Translations under genes and position numbers: made by a program
In this document: positions 58,346 through 64,000 of the stretch, one piece after another
Position numbering within the stretch: the first letter of the stretch is position 1
How the letters are laid out: the number at the start of each line of letters is the position of its first letter
DNA from: Streptomyces koelreuteriae
GTDB lineage: Bacteria; Actinomycetota; Actinomycetes; Streptomycetales; Streptomycetaceae
Assembly: GCF_018604545.1 (NCBI RefSeq)
Contig: NZ_CP075896.1
Location: 4,526,001 to 4,590,000, forward strand
Direction of reading: 5' to 3'
DNA: 64,000 nt
Notes under the pieces: model-generated
Databases searched by the model: none
Told to the model about the DNA's origin: nothing
What the model saw: only the letters and a program-made list of their open reading frames with translations

Positions 58346-58358
58346 TGACCCTGTGTAC
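58346..58358 (+). promoter_or_regulatory. BldD-like operator upstream of cdgB
   Basis: TGACCCTGTGTAC fits the BldD consensus TNACNC(A/T)GNGTNA at all defined positions but the last. cdgB is a known BldD target in S. coelicolor, and BldD is itself activated by c-di-GMP, so this would close a feedback loop. Confidence 0.6.
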
Positions 58359-58466
58359 CGAGTGAGCAGCGCGCTGTGATTCAGTGGCGGGGAAGCTGCC
58401 AGGACGTACGCCGAGAAGAACCCTTGATTCTTGATTCGCTGCGAGGTACTCGGGGGGAGGGCGAGC

Positions 58467-60128
58467 ATGGAGACCGAGTCGGAGCCTTACGTCCGTCTTG
58501 CGTCCCTGCGACAACTGCACCAGGTCATGGCCGACATGAACACGGCCCGCAGCCTGGCGGACACACTGCAGACCGTCGCGGAGGGCGTCGTCGCCGCTCT
58601 CGGGTACGAGATGGCGTGCGTGAACCTCGTACGCCCCGACGGCGATCTCGTCGTCGCCGCCTTCGCCGGGAACCCCGCCGCCGAGGCCCTCATCACCGGC
58701 CGCGTCGGCTCGCGCGAATCCTGGGAACGCCGCCTCGGCATGGGTGAGCACTGGGGCGACCTGGTGTTCATACCCCACACCGAGGGCTGGGTCCTCGACG
58801 ACGACGACGTCCCGCAGTGGTACACCGACGGCCCCGCGCCCCGCTTCGAGGACGAGTGGCATCCGGCCGACCGGCTCTTCGCGCCCATGTACGCGCCCGG
58901 GCCGCAGGGCAGCGCGGCGTGCGGCGAGCTGATCGGCGTGCTCTCCGTGGACCGCCCGCGCAACGGCCGCCGCCCCGGCGCCTGGGGCCGCGAGGCACTC
59001 CAGATGTACGCCTTCCAGGCCGCCATCGCGATCAGCAACGCCCGGCTGCGCGCCAACATGCAGCGCGCGCTCGTCCGGCTGGAGCGCGAGCAGCAGGCCC
59101 TGCGGGCGAGCGAGGAAAGCTTCCGGCAGGCCTTCGAGTACGCGCCGTCCGGCATGGCCATCGCCGAGATGGGCGGCGACCAGCACGGCCGGATCCTGCG
59201 CACCAACGACGCCCTGTGCCGGCTGCTGGGCCGCCCCGCCTCCGCGATGCGCCGCTACTCCTTCTCCGACCTGGTCCACCCCGAGGACATAGGCACCCTG
59301 CTGCGGACCTCCGCCGAGGGCGGCCGCGCGGAGCTCCGCCTCGGCCGCCGCGACGGCACCTACGTCTGGGTCAGCCTCCGCAACTCCGTCGTCGCCGACG
59401 CCGCCGACGGCCCCCGCTTCCTCCTCACCCACGTCGAGGACATAGAGGAGCGCAAGCGCCGCGAGCTGCAGCTCGCCCACCGCGCCTCGCACGACTCGCT
59501 CACCGGCCTGCCGAACTCCGCCGAGCTGCGCTCGCGACTGTCCTCGCGCCTCTGTCAGCGCGCCGCGCCCCCGCACTCCGCCGTCGCCGAGTCCCATGAC
59601 GCGGCCTACGGCCACCCCGCCTTCGACGTCGTCGGCCCCGGCTTCGACTTCCGGCAGTCCGCCGATCCGTTCGACGCCTACGACCACCATGTGCACACCG
59701 TCGCCCCGGACGGCGACCAGGACGACGGCACGAAGGGTCTCGCCGTCCTCTTCTGCGACCTCGACGGCTTCAAGTCGATCAACGACCGGTTCGGGCACAA
59801 CGCGGGTGACGCGGTTCTCATCGAGGTCGCCCGGCGGCTGAGCGGCGGCGTCCGCGACGGTGACACGGTCGCCCGGCTCGGGGGGGACGAATTCGTCATC
59901 CTCGCGGACGGGCTCGGCCGGGCCGACGCGCAGGACCTGGCGGTCCGCCTCCGCAACGAGATCATCCAGCCCATCCGCGCCGAGGGGCGTGCCGTCCGGG
60001 TCGGGGCCAGTTTCGGCATCGGATGGGCACACTGTGGAATGACGGCGGACGAAGTGTTGAAATCCGCTGACGAGCGGATGTACGTCGAGAAACGATCTCG
60101 TCCCAAACAACACAGACGCGCTGGGTGA
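58467..60128 (+). CDS. cdgB: GAF-PAS-GGDEF diguanylate cyclase CdgB
   Basis: CdgB makes cyclic di-GMP from two GTP and controls development in Streptomyces. The 553-residue protein has a GAF domain (about residues 15-195), a short coiled coil (ALVRLEREQQALRASEESFR), a PAS domain (about 215-335; EYAPSGMAIAEMGGDQHGRI), and a GGDEF domain with intact ARLGGDEFVIL. An RxxD inhibitory site (RDGD) lies five residues before GGDEF, so product inhibition is likely. A low-complexity insert of about 50 residues (about 385-435) separates DSLTGLPN from VLFCDLDGFKSIND. No EAL domain. The ATG at 58467 follows GGGGGGAGG. Confidence 0.93.
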   Translation: METESEPYVRLASLRQLHQVMADMNTARSLADTLQTVAEGVVAALGYEMACVNLVRPDGDLVVAAFAGNPAAEALITGRVGSRESWERRLGMGEHWGDLVFIPHTEGWVLDDDDVPQWYTDGPAPRFEDEWHPADRLFAPMYAPGPQGSAACGELIGVLSVDRPRNGRRPGAWGREALQMYAFQAAIAISNARLRANMQRALVRLEREQQALRASEESFRQAFEYAPSGMAIAEMGGDQHGRILRTNDALCRLLGRPASAMRRYSFSDLVHPEDIGTLLRTSAEGGRAELRLGRRDGTYVWVSLRNSVVADAADGPRFLLTHVEDIEERKRRELQLAHRASHDSLTGLPNSAELRSRLSSRLCQRAAPPHSAVAESHDAAYGHPAFDVVGPGFDFRQSADPFDAYDHHVHTVAPDGDQDDGTKGLAVLFCDLDGFKSINDRFGHNAGDAVLIEVARRLSGGVRDGDTVARLGGDEFVILADGLGRADAQDLAVRLRNEIIQPIRAEGRAVRVGASFGIGWAHCGMTADEVLKSADERMYVEKRSRPKQHRRAG

Positions 60129-60247
60129 ACCCGAGGTCAGCGAGTTGATGCGGTCTGAGTCACCTGTTTGGGTCACTGGGAGCGGGTAGGCTCGCTGTCT
60201 TACGACCCGTACCGCATTGCACCGCACCTGACTGAGGAGACCAAGGG

Positions 60248-61204
60248 ATGACGCCCGGCAACAACGGCGCGAGCACGCCCGAGGACGACGACCCGTTCGG
60301 CTATCTCTACGCCGACGGGCAGGCCAACGGAGCCCAGCCGCCGTCCGGGGGCTACGGCTACCCGAACTCGGTCAACCGTGTGCGTGCGGTCGGCACCCGC
60401 TCCTACGGCCAGCAGCAGCCGCAGGCGGCCGCGGGCCAGGCCGCGGCGTACGGCCAGGTCCCCCAGCAGCAGGGCGGCTACGGCCGGCCGAACGCGCACT
60501 ACGCGGCCCCCGAGACCCTGCCCGGCGGCGCCGGAGCCACCACCGCCCCCCAGCACCAGGTCCCCGGCGGCGGAGGCGGCCGGGGCGGCCGCGGTCCCAA
60601 CACCAAGGGCCTGCTGATCGGCGCGATCGCGGTGGTCGCGGCGGTCGTCATCGGCATCGGCGTGGCCATGGTGGGCGGCGACAAGGACGACAAGAAGTCC
60701 GAGGACCAGGCGGGCTCCGACCAGAGCCAGTCCCAGAGCGCCGAGCCGACTCCGTCGGCCAGCAAGAGCGGGGCGAGCCAGGTCGAGCTGCCGAAGGCCG
60801 ACGCGAAGACCCTGCGCCTCAGCCCCGGCATGTCGACCGCGTCGGAGTTCAAGGGCGCGAAGGCCGACGGCGGGGTCTATGTGACGGGCTTCAACCAGGT
60901 CGGTGCCAAGGTCACCTGGACGGTGGACGGCATCAAGAAGGCCGGCAGCTACAAGTTCTACGTGAACTACGGCGTCCCGGGCACGGACGCCGACGCGACC
61001 GTGGTGGTCAACGGCAAGGCCGACGCCAGGCCCATGAACATGGAGAACTTCGGGGGCACCCCCAAGGGCGACTGGGAACAGGGCTGGAAGAACACCTGGG
61101 CCACCGTGAACCTGAACAAGGGCACGAACACCATCGAGCTCGCCTGCAACGAGGGCAACAAGTGCGACGCGGTCCTCGACCAGTTCTACCTCGCGAAGGC
61201 CTAG
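60248..61204 (+). CDS. Membrane-anchored protein with CBM35-like domain
   Basis: The 318-residue protein has a cytoplasmic Gly/Gln/Pro/Tyr-rich N-terminus (about 1-117; SYGQQQPQAAAGQAAAYGQV), one membrane segment (LLIGAIAVVAAVVIGIGVAM), a Ser/Glu/Lys linker, and an extracellular beta-sandwich (about 190-318) with TVDGIKKAGSYKFYVNYGVP, then ATVVVNGKADARPMNMENFG and KGTNTIELACNEGN, typical of CBM6/35-like carbohydrate-binding modules. It may bind cell-wall or external polysaccharide. The layout resembles a protein next to cdgB in S. coelicolor. Confidence 0.82.
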   Translation: MTPGNNGASTPEDDDPFGYLYADGQANGAQPPSGGYGYPNSVNRVRAVGTRSYGQQQPQAAAGQAAAYGQVPQQQGGYGRPNAHYAAPETLPGGAGATTAPQHQVPGGGGGRGGRGPNTKGLLIGAIAVVAAVVIGIGVAMVGGDKDDKKSEDQAGSDQSQSQSAEPTPSASKSGASQVELPKADAKTLRLSPGMSTASEFKGAKADGGVYVTGFNQVGAKVTWTVDGIKKAGSYKFYVNYGVPGTDADATVVVNGKADARPMNMENFGGTPKGDWEQGWKNTWATVNLNKGTNTIELACNEGNKCDAVLDQFYLAKA

Positions 61205-61224
61205 CCGGCTCGAGCTGATACGCC

Positions 61225-61267
61225 GACGGCGGCCGTCTCCCACACAGCGTGGGGGACGGCCGCCGTC
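61225..61267. terminator. 13-bp hairpin terminator
   Basis: GACGGCGGCCGTC (61225-61237) pairs with GACGGCCGCCGTC (61255-61267), with further pairing CCCAC/GTGGG inside. It lies between converging genes. Confidence 0.85.
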
Positions 61268-61298
61268 GTACGAGCTACGAGCCGAGAATGAGCTCAGC

Positions 61299-61670
61299 TC
61301 ACTCGACGCGGCCCCACTCCAGGCAGCGAGTCGCCGCGTACCGCTTCTTGCCGCCCCAGTTGACCTCGTGCCAGCGCTTCTCGCTGGGCGAGCTGCTGGT
61401 GCACTTGTAGCTGCCGCCGTCGACCGCGCTGCACCCGGCGACCCAGCACTTGACGATCTTCCCCTTCTTCAGGGTGCCGACCTTCCGTGCGGTGGCGCTG
61501 GGCTTCTCACGGATGCTGACGTCCCGGACGTCGCTCCAGCCGCCGCCCCACTCCTGCGCGGCAGCCGGAGCGGCCTTGAGCTCCGGGGCCGCCGAGGCGC
61601 CGGAGTTCATGGTGGCCACCAGGCCCACGGAGGCGATGCCGACCATGGCCAGCCTCGTGATCTTGTTCAA
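61299..61670 (-). CDS. Small secreted SH3-like protein
   Basis: The 123-residue product has a signal peptide (NKITRLAMVGIASVGLVATM, cleavage near GASAA) and a bacterial SH3-like domain (VRDVSIREKPSATARKVGTL, then KKGKIVKCWVAGCSAVDGGS) with four cysteines that could form two disulfides. Such proteins bind cell wall or are small secreted signals. The likely start is TTG at 61670, directly after GGGGGAACAA; it gives a normal signal peptide, whereas the first downstream ATG would lose its basic end. Confidence 0.8.
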   Translation of the reverse strand: MNKITRLAMVGIASVGLVATMNSGASAAPELKAAPAAAQEWGGGWSDVRDVSIREKPSATARKVGTLKKGKIVKCWVAGCSAVDGGSYKCTSSSPSEKRWHEVNWGGKKRYAATRCLEWGRVE

Positions 61671-61761
61671 TTGTTCCCCCAGCAAAAAGGTCGATCTTTG
61701 GTCGTTCGTGATCTTAGGTGGGGGGAGGAAGATCGGCCAGAGGATTTCGGTCACGTGTGGC

Positions 61762-62691
61762 CTACGCCGCAGATGCCTCACTCGTCACGGTGACCCGCCC
61801 CAGCAGTTCCTGGTACACGCGCCGGTCGAACTCCCCCGCGACCGGCGCCGAGACCGTCGCCGCCGACAGGGCGACCGCTCGGGTCAGGCGATCCGGCCAG
61901 GGAAGGTGCTCCACCAGGGCCGATATCAGGCCCGCCACCGCGGAGTCGCCGGCGCCTGTCGGGTTGCCTCGTACGAGGGTGGGTGGGGCGGTGCGCCAGC
62001 GGCCCTCGGGGGATACCGCGAGGAGGCCTTTCGGGCCCAGGGACGCGACGACCGCGCGGGCGCCTCGGCGGCGGGCGTCCTGGGTGGCTCGCAACGGGTC
62101 GTGGGAGCCGGTGAGTTCTGCCAGTTCTTCGGTGTTCGGCTTGATGATGTCGGGGCGGGCGGCGACGCCTCGGCGCAGGGGTTCGCCGCTGGTGTCGAGG
62201 AGGACCGGGATGCCGGCGGACCTGGCCGTGCGGACCAGTCCGGCGTAGGCGCCGACCGGGACGCCCGGGGGGAGGCTGCCGCACAGGGCCACTGCCGAGG
62301 CGGACGCCAGCAGGTCCTCGTAGGCCTCCTGGAAGGACGACCACTCGGTGGGGGTGATCGTCGGGCCCGGTTCGTTGAGCTGTGTCGTGTCGCCGGTCAG
62401 GTCGTCGGCCACGGCGATCGTGCGGCGGGTGGTGCCCGTGATCGGGACCAGCGCGTCCGTCACGTCCGGCACCGAGGCCAGAAGTTCCTGGACGACCCGG
62501 CCCGTCGCACCGCCCGTGAATCCCGTCACCGTCACCTCGTGCCCGAGGGCCGCGAGCACCCGGGCCACGTTGACGCCCTTGCCGCCGGGGCGTTCCGTCA
62601 CCTCGGAGACGCGGTGGGAGGCGTGCGGACGGAGGGACCGTACGCGGTAGGTGATGTCGAGAGCGGTGTTCAGTGTGACCGTGAGGATCAC
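61762..62691 (-). CDS. PfkB-family hexose kinase (1-phosphofructokinase-like)
   Basis: The 309-residue kinase has PfkB features: ILTVTLNTALDITYRV at the start, RPGGKGVNVARVLAALGHEV (signature 1 region) and GNPTGAGDSAVAGLISALVE (signature 2, with the catalytic Asp in GAGD). 1-phosphofructokinases and tagatose-6-phosphate kinases share this form. Its place beside nagA suggests amino-sugar or related hexose use. The GTG at 62691 follows GGAGG by eight bases. nagA lies upstream on the same strand with about 130 bp between. Confidence 0.88.
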   Translation of the reverse strand: MILTVTLNTALDITYRVRSLRPHASHRVSEVTERPGGKGVNVARVLAALGHEVTVTGFTGGATGRVVQELLASVPDVTDALVPITGTTRRTIAVADDLTGDTTQLNEPGPTITPTEWSSFQEAYEDLLASASAVALCGSLPPGVPVGAYAGLVRTARSAGIPVLLDTSGEPLRRGVAARPDIIKPNTEELAELTGSHDPLRATQDARRRGARAVVASLGPKGLLAVSPEGRWRTAPPTLVRGNPTGAGDSAVAGLISALVEHLPWPDRLTRAVALSAATVSAPVAGEFDRRVYQELLGRVTVTSEASAA

Positions 62692-62819
62692 CTGGCTGAC
62701 CTCCCCCGATGTAGAGACATGCGCGTGCTGCCGTGGACTTCCGGAGGCTCGATCATGCCAAAGAGACGGCGGTCGGCCCAGTCCTGGACTCGGCCACCGT
62801 CTCCCGACTGCGGGATAGA

Positions 62820-64000
62820 TCAGCGCAGTTGGGGACCGACCACCCATTCGCCCCGGCGCATCACGCCCTTCAGGTCGAAGTCCGCGTCCAGGAGGACGAG
62901 GTCCGCGTCCTTGCCTGGCTCCAGGGAGCCGATGCGGTCGGACATGCCGAGCAGGCGGGCCGGGGTTGCCGAGAGGGCCTGTACCGCGTCCTCGACCGAC
63001 AGACCGTCGATCGTGACCGCGCGTTTGAAGGCGCGGTCCAGGGTGAGGGTGGAGCCCGCGATCGTGCCGTCCTCGACCAGGCGGGCCACGCCGTCGGCGA
63101 CCTCCACCTCCAGTGGGCCGAGCCAGTAGCGGCCGTCGCCGAAACCGGCCGCGTCCATCGCGTCCGTGATGAACGCGACCCGTGACGCGCCCGCGTGGTG
63201 GAACGCCAGTTGGAGCGCGGCGGGGTGCAGGTGCGTGCCGTCGTTGATCAGCTCGACCGTGATCCGGTCGTCCTCCAGGAGCGCCGCGATCGGGCCGGGG
63301 AAGCGGTGGCCGAGGGGCGGCATCGCGTTGAAGAGGTGCGTGGCCACCGTCGCGCCCGCGTCGATGGCCTCGACGGTCTGCTCGTAGGTCGCGTCCGTGT
63401 GGCCGATCGCCGCGATCACGCCCTGGTCGGCCAGGAGGCGTACGGAGTCCAGGCCGCCGGGGAGCTCGGTGGCCAGCGTGACCATCCTCGCCTGGCCCCG
63501 GGCCGCCTCGATCAGCTTGCGGACGTCCGCGGGGTGCGGATCGCGCAGCAGGTCCTCGGCGTGGGCGCCCTTGCGGCAGGGGGAGATGAACGGGCCCTCG
63601 AAGTGGACGCCGGCGATCTCGCCCTGCTCGGCCAGCTCGCTGAGCAGGCCCGCGCGTTGGGAGAGGAAGTCCATGTCGCCGGTGACGGTGGAGGCGACCA
63701 GGGTGGTCGTGCCGTGCAGGCGGTGGGTGTGGATGCCCTTGAGGATGTCCTCGGCCGAGCCGGAGGTGAAGGAGGCTCCGCCGCCGCCGTGGTTGTGCAG
63801 GTCGACGAACCCGGGGATGACGTAGTGGCCTGTTACGTCGATGACCTGGGCGTTTTCGGGGGTGGTGGGGGTGATGCGGGTGCCGTCGATGGTCAGCCGG
63901 CTGTCTTGGACGGCCCCGGTGGGGAGGACCACCGTCGCGCCGGACAGGACCGTGGGGGTTCCTGACGTTGCCGGGTGCGGGTGGTGTGTGGCTTGTCGCG
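62820..64000 (-). CDS. nagA: N-acetylglucosamine-6-phosphate deacetylase (start cut by the window edge)
   Basis: NagA removes acetate from GlcNAc-6-phosphate and controls GlcNAc signalling (DasR pathway) in Streptomyces. The visible part has the metal-site VIPGFVDLHNHGGGGASFTS, then GVHFEGPFISPCRKGAH, GHTDATYEQ, THLFNAMPPLGHR, and FITDAMDAAG with the catalytic Asp. The frame stays open to the edge. The first start codon inside is GTG at 63932, but family similarity (TVLSGATVVLPTG) begins before it, so the true start lies further upstream. It is followed by a PfkB kinase gene. Confidence 0.92.
   Translation of the reverse strand, partial: RQATHHPHPATSGTPTVLSGATVVLPTGAVQDSRLTIDGTRITPTTPENAQVIDVTGHYVIPGFVDLHNHGGGGASFTSGSAEDILKGIHTHRLHGTTTLVASTVTGDMDFLSQRAGLLSELAEQGEIAGVHFEGPFISPCRKGAHAEDLLRDPHPADVRKLIEAARGQARMVTLATELPGGLDSVRLLADQGVIAAIGHTDATYEQTVEAIDAGATVATHLFNAMPPLGHRFPGPIAALLEDDRITVELINDGTHLHPAALQLAFHHAGASRVAFITDAMDAAGFGDGRYWLGPLEVEVADGVARLVEDGTIAGSTLTLDRAFKRAVTIDGLSVEDAVQALSATPARLLGMSDRIGSLEPGKDADLVLLDADFDLKGVMRRGEWVVGPQLR
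63990..64000 (-). repeat. Start of dispersed repeat, copy 3 (cut by the edge)
   Basis: GGCTTGTCGCG equals the first 11 bases of copy 2 (55685-55695), with similar flanking sequence. It lies at the very beginning of nagA, so the repeat may overlap that gene's start region. Confidence 0.65.

Larger units (their letters stand above)
58134..58466. other. 333-bp promoter region of cdgB
   Basis: No gene is present. The region holds a Crp-type palindrome (58315-58330) and a BldD-like box (58346-58358), both listed separately, and GGGGGGAGG as ribosome-binding site at about 58452-58460. Confidence 0.75.

Overview
The window is high-GC chromosomal DNA from a Streptomyces-type actinomycete. The evidence is very GC-rich third codon positions, GTG and TTG starts, hairpin terminators without long U tracts, and a gene order I recognise from the core of the Streptomyces coelicolor chromosome: mshA, a YbjN gene, gpm, a SCO4226-like gene, phoU, phoR, phoP, carD, ispD, ispF, cysS, rlmB, msiK, tRNA-Thr, and later a SoxR-controlled quinone reductase, cdgB and nagA. 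No database search was run, so family names rest on motifs and remembered relatives.

Layout. 1-5.2 kb: cell-wall hydrolase (cut by the edge), a methyltransferase, a DHFR-like reductase, a secreted RTX-like protein, then mshA (mycothiol) with a coupled YbjN gene. 5.2-13.1 kb: an accessory block between the YbjN gene and gpmA, with an AraC regulator/DUF2000 pair, stress and hypothetical genes, a Nudix gene with a decayed regulator gene in front of it, and an XRE-TPR regulator divergent from two small genes. 13.2-30 kb: core genes for glycolysis, phosphate control (phoU against phoR-phoP with a PHO box between), CarD, isoprenoid synthesis, tRNA charging, rRNA methylation and sugar import.

30.05-45.46 kb: a complete integrative and conjugative element (AICE) of about 15.4 kb, inserted in tRNA-Thr(UGU) and flanked by 48-bp direct repeats. 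It carries int and xis, a replication module (Prim-Pol, small Cys/His protein, DUF3631 ATPase) next to a cluster of GTAGCGG repeats that looks like the origin, a transfer module (TraB, SpdB-like proteins, DUF2637, DUF6284) with GGTGTCAG repeats just downstream of traB that look like the clt transfer site, an unexpected PAPS-reductase-like gene, and a regulatory/immunity module (XRE-DUF5919 regulator, Pif-type Nudix, HD protein, a GntR-like protein with two winged helices). Two unknown cargo genes lie at the right end. Strong hairpins separate the modules.

45.5-64 kb: core and semi-core genes again: APH-like kinase, a 1088-residue secreted repeat protein, a quinone oxidoreductase whose SoxR box lies in the 3' end of the neighbouring FAD enzyme gene, pentapeptide-repeat protein, M1 peptidase, TerD, ArfB, acetyltransferase, flavin reductase, cdgB (diguanylate cyclase, with Crp-like and BldD-like sites upstream), a CBM-like membrane protein, a sugar kinase and nagA (cut by the edge).

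The observations I rate highest are the putative AICE origin and clt repeat clusters, the decayed copy of the element's regulator-Nudix cassette about 20 kb away in the chromosome, the PAPS-reductase-like gene in the transfer operon, the Cys-rich micropeptide beside the nickel-binding SCO4226 homologue, and several well-formed operators (PHO, SoxR, Crp, BldD, sigma-R).
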